From positions 51,201-115,200 of the forward strand of contig DAOSOK010000015.1 of NCBI GenBank assembly GCA_035373905.1: a DNA stretch of 64,000 bases. The letters run 5' to 3'. This DNA comes from Candidatus Ozemobacteraceae bacterium. Lineage in GTDB: Bacteria; Muiribacteriota; Ozemobacteria; Ozemobacterales; Ozemobacteraceae. Below the pieces are notes generated by a model. The model saw nothing but the letters and a program-made list of their open reading frames with translations, ran no database searches and was not told the DNA's origin. Below, piece after piece: positions 33,584 through 41,323 of the stretch. The position numbers were made by a program, and so were the translations under genes. How positions within the stretch are numbered: the stretch's first letter is position 1; each line of letters begins with the position of its first letter.

Positions 33584-34672
33584 TCAGGAGGCAAAGACGC
33601 TCTCGGCCGTGGTCACGTCGGCCTCGCCGAAGGTGGCCACATCGGTCAGAACGGCGCGTGCGGCGAGAACGAGCGGCATCGCGAGAGCCGCGCCGGTCCC
33701 TTCGCCGAGCCGCAGACCAAGGTCGAGAAGCGGTTCGAGCCGGAGTTTTTTCAGGGCGAGGATGTGGCCGGGCTCGACGCTTCTGTGCGCGGCGATCATG
33801 TAGTCGCGCGCATCGGGGGCGAGCGCCTGGGCCAGCAGCGCGGCCGCGGTGGTGATGAACCCGTCGACCAGCACGGGCTTTTTCGCGGCGGCGGCGCCCA
33901 GGATGAGGCCCGCGAGGCCGCCGATCTCAAATCCGCCGACGGCCGCCAGCACCCCGACGGGGTCGGATGGGTCGGGAGCGTGCAGATCGAGGGCAGCCTG
34001 GATGACCGAAATCTTGCGGCGAAGCCCGGCATTGTCGACGCCGGTTCCGCGGCCTGTCACGCGCTCGGGGGGCTCGTTGCAGAAGACGGCCGTGATCGCG
34101 CTGCTGGGGGTGGTGTTGCCGATTCCCATCTCGCCGAGACCGAACAGGTCGTAGTCGGGCGCCAGGCGGCCGGCCAGGGCGATGCCGGCTTCGATGCTCG
34201 CGACGGCCTGTTCCCGCGTCATGGCCGCCGTTTTCGCCAGGTTGGCCGTTCCCTTGGCGATCGGGTTGGAGATGATGCGGCCCGCGGCGGCGAGGTCGGA
34301 TACATCGCCGGCCACCCCCATATCGACGACCAGCACATCGGCGGTGACGACCCCGGCCACGGCGTTGATGCCGGCGCCCTTCGCGATGAAGTTGCGCATC
34401 ATCTGGACCGTGACCTCGGAGGGATAGGGGCTGACCCCTTCGGCCGTCACGCCGTGATCGCCGGCCATGACGACGACGGCGCGCCTGTCGAGCCGCGGGG
34501 CCAGGGAGCGGGTCATGCCCGCGACGTCGAGCGCCAGATCCATGACGCGGCCCATGGCCCACGTCGGCATCGTGAGGTTCGAAAGCCGCTCGCGCGCACG
34601 TGCGCGCCAGGCGTCGTCGGCGGGGGTGATGGCGGCGATCGTCGCCGGAAGTGCAAAAGATAGCGCAGTCAT
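33584..34672 (-). CDS. cobT: Nicotinate-nucleotide--dimethylbenzimidazole phosphoribosyltransferase
   Basis: 362 residues from the ATG at 34672 (AAGGAG upstream); the upstream open frame is the riboswitch. Diagnostic blocks: VVMAGDHGVTAEGVSPYPSEVTVQMM, GAGINAVA, DMGVAGD, GLGEMGIGNTTPSSAI, GRGTGVD, GGFEIGGLAGLILGAA, and RLGEGTGAALAMPL containing the catalytic Glu. It activates the lower-ligand base to its ribotide for CobS. First gene of the riboswitch-controlled operon, placing base activation, ring activation, remodelling and uptake in one unit. Confidence 0.96.
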   Translation of the reverse strand: MTALSFALPATIAAITPADDAWRARARERLSNLTMPTWAMGRVMDLALDVAGMTRSLAPRLDRRAVVVMAGDHGVTAEGVSPYPSEVTVQMMRNFIAKGAGINAVAGVVTADVLVVDMGVAGDVSDLAAAGRIISNPIAKGTANLAKTAAMTREQAVASIEAGIALAGRLAPDYDLFGLGEMGIGNTTPSSAITAVFCNEPPERVTGRGTGVDNAGLRRKISVIQAALDLHAPDPSDPVGVLAAVGGFEIGGLAGLILGAAAAKKPVLVDGFITTAAALLAQALAPDARDYMIAAHRSVEPGHILALKKLRLEPLLDLGLRLGEGTGAALAMPLVLAARAVLTDVATFGEADVTTAESVFAS

Positions 34673-34714
34673 ACTGCCGTCTCCTTGTCGCGAAGGCATG
34701 ATCCGTTCGTTCGG

Positions 34715-34885
34715 CGGGGCAACGTCTTCTGGCTTCCGGATCCTTCTCGCGCCGCGCCTTCCCGTCTTTTCAGACAGTGGCATGATGCGGCGGTCGTTCC
34801 CGGCTACAGCGACGGACTCGCAACGGCATTCGACCGTTTTCCGTTCGCCCCGGCCACCTTGTACCCCTTTTTCGCCCCGGTGTCA
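34715..34885 (-). promoter_or_regulatory. Cobalamin riboswitch
   Basis: Read on the minus strand, the leader of cobT holds the conserved cobalamin-aptamer strings in order: GGTGGCC (around 34858), GTCCGTCGCTGTAGCCGGG (a variant of the GCCACTGT/CCCGC-x-ACTGT core), ATGCCACTGTC, GACGGGAAGGC, and finally GGATCCGGAAGCCAGAAGAC (34743-34724). CGGGGC and GCCCCG at the two ends can pair as P1. High AdoCbl should switch off the downstream operon. A weak promoter (TTGTCG-18-TATCCA, -10 at 34912-34907) lies upstream. Boundaries are approximate. Confidence 0.9.
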
Positions 34886-34980
34886 ACCGGGACGCAAAAA
34901 GGGAAGTGGATACTCCTCTCCTATGGGAGGCGACAACTATCGCGTATGAAATATATCGTATGCGACCTGACATGATACGG

Positions 34981-35044
34981 CCGTTCGCCCTGAGCTTGTC
35001 GAAGGGCGAGAGCTTTGGTGCTTCGACAAGCTCAGCACGAACGG
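34981..35044. repeat. Inverted repeat of the CTGAGCTTGTCGAAG family
   Basis: Arms of 24 bases (34981-35004 and 35021-35044) match at 22 positions; the core CTGAGCTTGTCGAAG / CTTCGACAAGCTCAG is a very common interspersed palindrome in bacterial genomes. Degenerate relatives lie near 11942-11997 and 47819-47900. The upstream ABC ATPase gene ends inside the right arm. The rest of 34886-34980 holds only AT-rich repeats of CGTATG and no gene. Confidence 0.85.
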
Positions 35045-35760
35045 CATCGAGTATGCGAGTATACGGGAAGAGTGTCGTGTTCCTTTTGCGACGAGTAGGA
35101 GAAGTTCGCCTGAGGCCTGATGCGGCCGGCATCGAGCCGAAGACGGCACATGGAAGATACAAGCGAGGATTCATGGGAAACGATGAGAAGCGTCGCTCCG
35201 GTTGCGGCGTGCCAGTCACGGATGACGTCGGCGACGAGATGCTGGGAGGTTTCATCGAGGTGGGCGAACGGCTCGTCAAGCAGCAGAAGGGCCGGAATCG
35301 CGGCCAGGGTGCGTATCAGCGCGGCGCGACGGGCTTCCCCGCCGGAAAGGTCGCCGGGAAACCGGTTCCACAGAGATGAGATTTCAAGCCGGTCCCCGAA
35401 TTCCCTGATCCGCTCTTCGGGAAGGCGGTTCGGCGCGGCTTCCGCAACCATGCGGACCTGCTCGGCAATCGTCAGATGCGGCCACAGCGCATCGCCCTGG
35501 AACAGCATCCCGACGTTCCGCAGCCAGGGCGGGACGATTCGGCCGGGTGACGACACCTCGGCATCGCCAACCGTGATCGTGCCGGAGTCCGGGGCATCGA
35601 AGCCCGCGATGAGCCTGAGCAGAGTGCTCTTTCCGCAGCCCGACGCCCCGAACAGCACGGTCGCCGCACCCGCGTCGATGTTCAGCCCCAGTTCGTCGAG
35701 AACGGAGCGACCGTTGAATCTCTTCGTGACGCCCGTTACGACGAGCGATCCGCCTCTCAT
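35032..35760 (-). CDS. ABC transporter ATPase, ferric-iron/small-solute type (FbpC-like)
   Basis: 242 residues. Walker A GASGCGKST near residues 38-46, Q-loop MLFQGDALWPHLTI, signature LSGGEARRAALIRTLA, Walker B LLLLDEPFAHLD, switch IVSHE. Closest in layout to FbpC/PotA-type ATPases but without the C-terminal TOBE domain. It overlaps the permease stop/start by ATGA. The last 25 or so residues (SSQKEHDTLPVYSHTRCRSC) are encoded partly by a palindromic repeat, so the native C-terminus may have been altered. The substrate is uncertain; see the binding protein at 37340. Confidence 0.88.
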   Translation of the reverse strand: MRGGSLVVTGVTKRFNGRSVLDELGLNIDAGAATVLFGASGCGKSTLLRLIAGFDAPDSGTITVGDAEVSSPGRIVPPWLRNVGMLFQGDALWPHLTIAEQVRMVAEAAPNRLPEERIREFGDRLEISSLWNRFPGDLSGGEARRAALIRTLAAIPALLLLDEPFAHLDETSQHLVADVIRDWHAATGATLLIVSHESSLVSSMCRLRLDAGRIRPQANFSYSSQKEHDTLPVYSHTRCRSC

Positions 35761-37331
35761 ACGCTTCCTTTCCGCTCAGGAAGAGCAAAAGCCGCGGCGG
35801 CATGCGTCACGACCGCAAGCAGAAGGCCGAGCAGCAGACCCAGCCTGCACACGTCGCCGCCGGCGCCGTAATGCATGAGGTTGAACAAGCGCAACGGGAG
35901 GGTTTCCCCGCCCGGCGGCACCGTGAGAAGCGACACGTCGAGCTCCCGGATCGACACGGCGAAGGCGACCCCGGCCACGGCGCACACCCGGGGCAGTTCG
36001 AGCCGCATCCGGAGCAGGCTTCGTCGGAAGGCGCTTCCAGACAGCAGCATCGCCGCTTCCCCGGCGGGCGGGAAGCCGGCCGGAGTCCGCATGAACGAGG
36101 CCACGAGCCAGGCCGCGGGAAGAATCCGGGCCAGATGACCGCACCAGATCGCCGTTTCTCCGCCGGCGAACGGGGACAGATTCCAGAATCCGGCATGGGC
36201 GACTCCCGTGCATCCGGCCGGAATGGCGAGAGCCAGCGCCGAAACCATCAGAGGGATTCGCTTCGCGGCTGCGCCGAGCGCATCCCCGAGAACCAGGGCC
36301 GGAATGAGCGCAACGAGGGCGCACCCGCCGGCAATCGCCACGGATGTCCGCATGGCGGGAAGCGCGGCCGCCAGCATGGCCGCGCCGCCGCCCGCCCGCA
36401 AGGCCCCCATGACCAGCCCGGCGACGGGCACGGCGATGCCGCACATCGCGATGATGCAGCCGGTCGCGGTTCCGGCGCGCCACCAGGCCGGCCAAACGGC
36501 AGAATCGAGCCAGAGCGGCCGGCCGGGCCGCTCCCCGGCGCGTCGCGACGCCCCTTCCCGCGCGATCATCGCACTCCAGGTCGCGGCCGCGCATCCGACG
36601 AGCAGGGCGAGCGGCCAGGACGACAGAAGAACGTTTCCGGCCGGGCTGCCGCCCGTGAACGACGAAACGAGCTCGGTGGCCATGACCGGCGTCTGCAGAT
36701 ACAACGGCACCCCGTATTCCGCGAGGGTCTGGCCGAATACGAACAGCCAGACGGCGGCCGCGGGGCGTCTCAACGCAGGAATGACGGCCACGCGCACCGC
36801 CCCGGCCGGACCGAACGCCGCCAGCGCGGATTCGAACGGCGCCGCGAGATTCCGGCGGAGCACCGCCTCCAGGACGAGCGCAACGGGCGGCGCCGCGGCC
36901 AGGCCGAGAATGATGACGGCCCAGCCCGGGCCGCTGAGCCCCGGCGTGAGAGAGAGGCGCATGGCGACGGCATCGGATGCCGCGACCCAGCCCAGCGTCA
37001 GGAGATAGGGCGGCACGACGAGAGGAAGCAGGAGGAGTTCGCGCGTGCGCACAAGGAAGTCCCGGCGGGACAGGAGCGTCCAGGCGAGTCCGCCGCCGGA
37101 AAGGACCGCGAGCGTGGCCGAACCGAACGCGATTCCGGCCGACCGTGCGGCAAGCGGCCACAGCCGTTCCCATGACGGTGGACAGGCCGTCGCGCCGATT
37201 CCGGCCGGCTCCCGCAGAACGGAGGCCAGCGCCATGAACGTCAGGGGAGCGAGAATCACCAGCCCGGCAAAGACGACGGCCGCCGCAACGGCGCGTTTCG
37301 TGCGCGCCGCGGCCGGCCACCAGTCGTTCAT
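35757..37331 (-). CDS. ABC transporter permease, two fused transmembrane halves (FbpB-like)
   Basis: 524 residues with about 12 membrane helices arranged as two permease halves, the layout of FbpB/SfuB/AfuB iron(III) importers and some phosphonate or thiamine systems. The first half contains RELLLLPLVVPPYLLTLGWVAASD and ALAAFGPAGAVRVAVIPALRRPAAAVWLFVFGQTLAEYGVPLYLQTP; the second contains LLSGSAFRRSLLRMRLELPRVCAVAGVAFAVSIRELDVSLLTVPPG, corresponding to the EAA loop. Inner membrane. Nine bases follow the binding-protein gene. Confidence 0.87.
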   Translation of the reverse strand: MNDWWPAAARTKRAVAAAVVFAGLVILAPLTFMALASVLREPAGIGATACPPSWERLWPLAARSAGIAFGSATLAVLSGGGLAWTLLSRRDFLVRTRELLLLPLVVPPYLLTLGWVAASDAVAMRLSLTPGLSGPGWAVIILGLAAAPPVALVLEAVLRRNLAAPFESALAAFGPAGAVRVAVIPALRRPAAAVWLFVFGQTLAEYGVPLYLQTPVMATELVSSFTGGSPAGNVLLSSWPLALLVGCAAATWSAMIAREGASRRAGERPGRPLWLDSAVWPAWWRAGTATGCIIAMCGIAVPVAGLVMGALRAGGGAAMLAAALPAMRTSVAIAGGCALVALIPALVLGDALGAAAKRIPLMVSALALAIPAGCTGVAHAGFWNLSPFAGGETAIWCGHLARILPAAWLVASFMRTPAGFPPAGEAAMLLSGSAFRRSLLRMRLELPRVCAVAGVAFAVSIRELDVSLLTVPPGGETLPLRLFNLMHYGAGGDVCRLGLLLGLLLAVVTHAAAAFALPERKGSV

Positions 37332-37339
37332 GATCGGGC

Positions 37340-38365
37340 TCAGCGCATGAAGCGGTCGCGCAGCAGCGCCGTCGCCGAAGGAATAGCTTCCGCTATAGAC
37401 GCCAGGCCGACCGGCAGGGGGCGGAGCGAACCGAGCGCCGGCAGGCCCGCCGGAACGGGGCCGCCCGGGCGGGCGGAGATCTGCTGCGACTCTCCGGCCG
37501 CAAGCATCGCCTCGACCTCGACCGAGGCGAGATAATCGGCCAGCTTCGCGGCTTCGCTGGCATGCGGGGCGCCCGCGATCACGGCGACCGTGTTTGGAAT
37601 GAGCAGGGTGCCCGAGCCGCCCGGCTCCTGGTCGGGAACGATCATGCGCACCGGGTCGCCGCGGGCGACCGAGACGAGGGCGTCGTCGGTGTCGGTCAGG
37701 CCGACGAGGCAGGCCCCGGCCGCTACGCGATCGCGCACGACGGCGTTCCCGTCGACGATCGCCGCCCCGTTCCGCTTCAGTCCCTCAAAGAACTCGAGCA
37801 TGCCGGTTTCGCCGCTCATGGCAAGCATGGCCGCGGCATGGGTGTTCGTCGTTCCGAAGAGAGGAAGGCCGACGGCCACCTCGCCGGGCTTCCAGGCCGG
37901 GGAGAGCAGGTCGGCCAGCCTGGCCGGCATCGATGCGGCGGCGAGTTTCGCCGTGTTCGCGATCAGCACGCGGGCGCGCAGACCGAACCCCACCCACCGT
38001 CCCTCGGGATCGCGAAGCTCGGGCGGCAGATCGCCGGCCGTCGGCCAGTCGCGGGCCGCGAACATGCCCTCGTCGGAAAGCCGCACGGTATGCGCGAACT
38101 CCGAACTCCAGAACACGTCGCACTGGGGGCGCGCCCGTTCGGCGCGCAGGCGGTTCGCCAGGCCGACCGTCTTGGCCGCCTCGGTGTCGAAAACGGGTTT
38201 GACGCGAATCCCCGTCCGCGCGGTGAAGCTCGCCAGGACCGGTTCGGCAAACGGCTGGTCCACCGTGACATACGCCGTAACGACGGGCGCTTCGGGCCCG
38301 CAGGCCGTCACGAAGAGGGCGAGGGTCAGAGCCACGCAGACGACGAAGAACATATGACGTGCCAT
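37340..38365 (-). CDS. ABC transporter substrate-binding lipoprotein (FbpA/AfuA-like)
   Basis: 341 residues. Lipoprotein signal MARHMFFVVCVALTLALFVTAC with lipobox VTAC (Cys 22). Mature sequence begins VVTAYVTVDQPFAEPVLASFTARTGIRVKPVFDTEAAK, a standard opening for class II iron/thiamine/phosphonate binding proteins, and continues CDVFWSSE, GLRARVLIANT, LPLFGTTNTHAAAM, LIPNTVAVIAGAPHASEAAKLADYLAS. I do not see the paired Tyr-Tyr iron ligand typical of FbpA, so the substrate is open. Forms an importer with the two genes downstream. Confidence 0.87.
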   Translation of the reverse strand: MARHMFFVVCVALTLALFVTACGPEAPVVTAYVTVDQPFAEPVLASFTARTGIRVKPVFDTEAAKTVGLANRLRAERARPQCDVFWSSEFAHTVRLSDEGMFAARDWPTAGDLPPELRDPEGRWVGFGLRARVLIANTAKLAAASMPARLADLLSPAWKPGEVAVGLPLFGTTNTHAAAMLAMSGETGMLEFFEGLKRNGAAIVDGNAVVRDRVAAGACLVGLTDTDDALVSVARGDPVRMIVPDQEPGGSGTLLIPNTVAVIAGAPHASEAAKLADYLASVEVEAMLAAGESQQISARPGGPVPAGLPALGSLRPLPVGLASIAEAIPSATALLRDRFMR

Positions 38366-38381
38366 CAGCTTCTTATCTCCT

Positions 38382-39005
38382 TCACCTGGATCCCGTCAGG
38401 GAAAATGTCCCAAGTGTCTCGAGGATGACGCCGCGTTCCCCGACGCTGCCCAGAGCGATTCGGGAGGCCTCTCCGCGCGATTCGGGGCATCCGAGCGACT
38501 CGACGGCTTCCGTCACGCCTTCCCCGAGATGACCCACCGTCACGTGCGGCCGGAAACGGCTCAACACCCACGGAAATCCATATTTCATGATATAGACGCA
38601 CTCTTCTTTTGTGAAGCGTTCCTGGTCCTCGAGAAATTTCTCGCGGATCGCCCCGCGCCTCAGAACGTTCAACGCCGTGACGACGCGCTCGTGGAGCCGC
38701 AGAAGAGGTTCGTCCGCGACGACCTTCCAGAAGATGTAGCCGTCTCTGGAGGTTTCGATCTCGCGAAGAACGATGGAAAACGGGGCCGTTTCCGCCGCGA
38801 CGGCATCCAGTTCGCGAGCGACGGACGCCCGCTCGGCCTCCGGGAACAATCCCATATACAGGGTGATATGCGGAATCCTGCCCGCTTCGAAATCGACGCC
38901 GCCGCCGGCCGAAGAGACGACGAGCCGGTTCAGCGCGCGGGCCTGTTCCAGCGCCTCGTCGGGCAGTTCCAGATAGACGTCGAGATACGCGAGTCGGGTT
39001 TCCAT
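38382..39005 (-). CDS. 2H phosphoesterase / 2'-5' RNA ligase-family protein
   Basis: 207 residues from the ATG at 39005; the frame runs upstream through pilD without protein-like sequence. Two H-x-T motifs define the 2H fold: PHITLYMG near residue 46 and PHVTVGHLG near residue 160. These enzymes hydrolyse or form 2'-5' or cyclic phosphodiester bonds in RNA or nucleotides. Between speB-pilD and a transporter operon, its role here is unknown. Confidence 0.85.
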   Translation of the reverse strand: METRLAYLDVYLELPDEALEQARALNRLVVSSAGGGVDFEAGRIPHITLYMGLFPEAERASVARELDAVAAETAPFSIVLREIETSRDGYIFWKVVADEPLLRLHERVVTALNVLRRGAIREKFLEDQERFTKEECVYIMKYGFPWVLSRFRPHVTVGHLGEGVTEAVESLGCPESRGEASRIALGSVGERGVILETLGTFSLTGSR

Positions 39006-39037
39006 CCGTTTTCGTTGGGCTCGCCGGCCGGGGCCGG

Positions 39038-39859
39038 TCAGCGTCCGTGCAGAAATTTCGCCTCGACCCAGGCGTGATACATGTCCATGATGTTCAGCAG
39101 CGGCTGGATGCCGCAATAGAAGACGAAAATGAATGCCACGCACAGATACGGGCCGAAGGGAATCATGTGCGTGAGCGGCTTGTACTGACGATGATACCGA
39201 ATCTTCTGGTAGATGATGCTGCCGACGCCGCCGATGGTTCCGAGGAGACTGGCGAGGACGACGATGGCGATGACCGGCTTCCAGCCCATCCAGGCGCCGA
39301 ACGCGGCGAGCAGTTTCACGTCGCCGCCCCCCATGCCCTCCTTCTTCAGGATCTTCCAGGCGAGCCAGCCGAGCGCCCACAGGAACCCGCCCCCGAGGAG
39401 AAAGCCGAGGATGCTGTCGGTGAGCGTCACGTAGTATTGGGGCGGCTGTTTCCCGAGCGGCGACGTCCAGACCCAGCAGGCCAGGGCATAGGCCAGCCCC
39501 GCCCAGCTGCCGTTGATCGACAGCTTGTCGGGGATGATCAGGAACCTGACGTCGACGACCGTGATGATCATGCACGAAACGCCGAAGACCCAGGAAAGAA
39601 CGGCTTTCGTGCCGATTCCCCAGATGCCGACGGAAAGGCCGGCCAGCGCCGCAGAGAAGGCCAGGTAGGCCAGGTCCTGGTTTTTCCCGGCGTTCACGCA
39701 GCCCCGACGCAAGCCGCCGGGGCAGACGTGGCATTTCGTGTAGTCCTCGAGCAGATCCTCGTGGCCGGGCCAGGAACGTATAGCCCATGATATACGAGGT
39801 CCGGCGGCCGCGCCGAGGATCACGGCGGCCACCACGCTCAGAATGTCGGGAAGAGACAC
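39038..39859 (-). CDS. pilD: Prepilin peptidase / N-methyltransferase-type (PilD/GspO)
   Basis: 273 residues, about seven membrane helices. The two catalytic aspartates of the GxGD aspartyl peptidase are visible: D in TVVDVRFLIIPDKLS (about residue 104) and D in GMGGGDVKLLAAFGAWMG (about residue 176). The N-terminal cytoplasmic cysteine region is reduced (CHVCPGGLRRGC), so methyltransferase function is uncertain. It should process the prepilins at 746-3116. The start is GTG at 39859, six bases after the speB stop. Confidence 0.9.
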   Translation of the reverse strand: MSLPDILSVVAAVILGAAAGPRISWAIRSWPGHEDLLEDYTKCHVCPGGLRRGCVNAGKNQDLAYLAFSAALAGLSVGIWGIGTKAVLSWVFGVSCMIITVVDVRFLIIPDKLSINGSWAGLAYALACWVWTSPLGKQPPQYYVTLTDSILGFLLGGGFLWALGWLAWKILKKEGMGGGDVKLLAAFGAWMGWKPVIAIVVLASLLGTIGGVGSIIYQKIRYHRQYKPLTHMIPFGPYLCVAFIFVFYCGIQPLLNIMDMYHAWVEAKFLHGR

Positions 39860-39865
39860 GCCTGA

Positions 39866-40786
39866 TCAGCCCTCGCCCCGGGGAATCCAGCCGTTGCGGG
39901 CGAAAATCTTGCCGAGCAGTTTGAACGTGAGTTTCGCCGCCAGGAAATCGCCCGCGATCTGTCCGGGGATCGGGCAGAGTTCCATGACGTCGAAGCCGAC
40001 GACGTTCTTCTTCGCCACGACCGCGTCGAGCAGTTGAAGGACCGGATACCAGAGCAGGCCGCCCGGTTCCGGCGTTCCGACGGCGGGCATGATCGAGGGG
40101 TCGAACACGTCGAGATCGATCGTTATATAGACATGCTTTTTTAACCGGTCGACGACTCTCGGGATCCAGGTCTCGGCCGGTCCCTGCAGATCGTGGGCCC
40201 AGAAGATGCCGTCGTGACGAGCCTCGCGGACGAATTCCATCTCGCCGGACGAGATGTTCCGGATGCCGACCTGGGTCAGTTCGGCGAGATCGTAGACGCG
40301 GCGCATGACGGACGCATGGTTGTAAGGCGTGTTCTCGAACGCATCCCGCAGATCCGCGTGGGCGTCGAGCTGGAGAACGCTGAACTCCTCGCCGTATTTC
40401 TTCCTGAGCGCGCGTACCGGGCCGGTCGAGATGCTGTGCTCGCCGCCGAGAACGACGGGGAGTTTGTGGTCGGCGCAGATGGCCGCGACGGCCGATTCCA
40501 CGTTCTTGATCGTCGCCTGCGGGCCGGACATGTCGGGTTCGAGTTCGGGCAGGGTGCAGACGCCCGCATTGAGAGGCTCGCAGTCGAGTTCCAGATCGTA
40601 CAGTTCGACGTTTCGCGAGGCCATGAGCAGGGCGGCCGGACCTTCGCGGGTGCCCGCGCGGTAGGACGTGGTGCTGTCGTACGGCACGGGAAGAATGACG
40701 GCGTGGGCGTTTTCATAGCGGGCTTCGTCGGCCGGCAGACCGAGGAAGTTGTAACCGCCGCGGAAATGCAGTTTATCGAGTGACAT
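39866..40786 (-). CDS. speB: Agmatinase (ureohydrolase family)
   Basis: 306 residues. Binuclear manganese motifs of the arginase/agmatinase family: GGEHSIS (about 113-119), VLQLDAHADLRDAFENTPYNHASVMRRV (DAHxD), and ITIDLDVFDPSIMPAVGTPEPGGL (DxDxxDP with the PGTGTPEPGG-type substrate loop). It converts agmatine to putrescine and urea; guanidinobutyrase or related activities are possible. GGAGG lies upstream, with an extended -10 (TGGTATGAT) further up. First gene of a six-gene minus-strand run. Confidence 0.9.
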   Translation of the reverse strand: MSLDKLHFRGGYNFLGLPADEARYENAHAVILPVPYDSTTSYRAGTREGPAALLMASRNVELYDLELDCEPLNAGVCTLPELEPDMSGPQATIKNVESAVAAICADHKLPVVLGGEHSISTGPVRALRKKYGEEFSVLQLDAHADLRDAFENTPYNHASVMRRVYDLAELTQVGIRNISSGEMEFVREARHDGIFWAHDLQGPAETWIPRVVDRLKKHVYITIDLDVFDPSIMPAVGTPEPGGLLWYPVLQLLDAVVAKKNVVGFDVMELCPIPGQIAGDFLAAKLTFKLLGKIFARNGWIPRGEG

Positions 40787-41023
40787 GCAGCCTCCGTGGT
40801 GGAAGATTCACGGGTGCCATCATACCACAGGATGTGACGAATCACGGAGACGCGACGCTCTGGATGGTTACCATTCTTCTGACGACTCAATTTCTATGAG
40901 ATATTAAGCAAGGGGTATTTCATGACCGATAATCAAGTGGTCCCTCAGAAAAGAGGATATGTCTGAACGGAAACAATCGTAGAGGATTTCCGGGGATCGA
41001 TGTCCAACCCCAAAAATATTTTC
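40787..41023. promoter_or_regulatory. Divergent intergenic region; extended -10 promoter of speB
   Basis: TGGTATGAT on the minus strand at 40827-40819, 33 bases before speB. The rest of this stretch, to the SLH-porin promoter, shows no gene or clear repeat. It is visibly richer in A and T than the flanks. Confidence 0.5.
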
Positions 41024-41052
41024 TTGACTTTCATGAAATACGCAAATATACT
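41024..41052 (+). promoter_or_regulatory. Strong sigma-70 promoter of the second SLH porin
   Basis: TTGACT at 41024-41029, a 17-base spacer and TATACT at 41047-41052. Best-matched vegetative promoter in the window, as expected for an abundant envelope protein. Confidence 0.75.
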
Positions 41053-41323
41053 CTCGGACCAAGGTGTAAGACCTGAAACACCAACCAGGTGCGCGGAAGG
41101 AGGTGCAACTGAAGTAGGTAGCCTGATAGGTGTGGTCCCAAGCCTGAGGGCGAAGAAGACAAGTAGAAGCGAGATCTTAAGGGTGCCAACGGAAAAACTG
41201 GAAGGGAACGTGGATACTTCAAGTGAAGCCGGAAACACCCCCAAAAGAGAACAAATCGAACGGATTCTTCCCCGCCAAGTGGTAAAAACTCCAAAAACCA
41301 AAATACCGAAAAGGGGAAAATCA
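41053..41323 (+). other. Long (about 265 nt) untranslated leader, possibly structured RNA
   Basis: The interval between promoter and start codon is purine-rich with several small inverted repeats: GGTGT ... ACACC and ACCTG ... CAGGT near 41063-41096, and CTTC-AAGT-GAAG near 41217. The frame of the porin is open through it, but AAGGGGA next to the ATG at 41324 and the signal peptide there mark the true start. No known riboswitch signature was recognised. It may stabilise the mRNA or hold a regulatory structure. Confidence 0.5.

Noticed and set aside
35032..38365. Assignment of the ABC importer to ferric iron
   Set aside because: Layout is FbpABC-like, but the paired tyrosines and neighbouring iron genes are not visible, so no substrate is named.
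41085..41300. Group II intron 5' fragment (GTGCG start) in the porin leader
   Set aside because: Only the first bases fit; no domain V, no reverse transcriptase gene, and the promoter placement suits a plain leader.
41000..41323. N-terminal extension of the SLH porin as coding sequence
   Set aside because: Signal peptide and AAGGGGA site mark the ATG at 41324; an N-terminal extension would bury the signal peptide.
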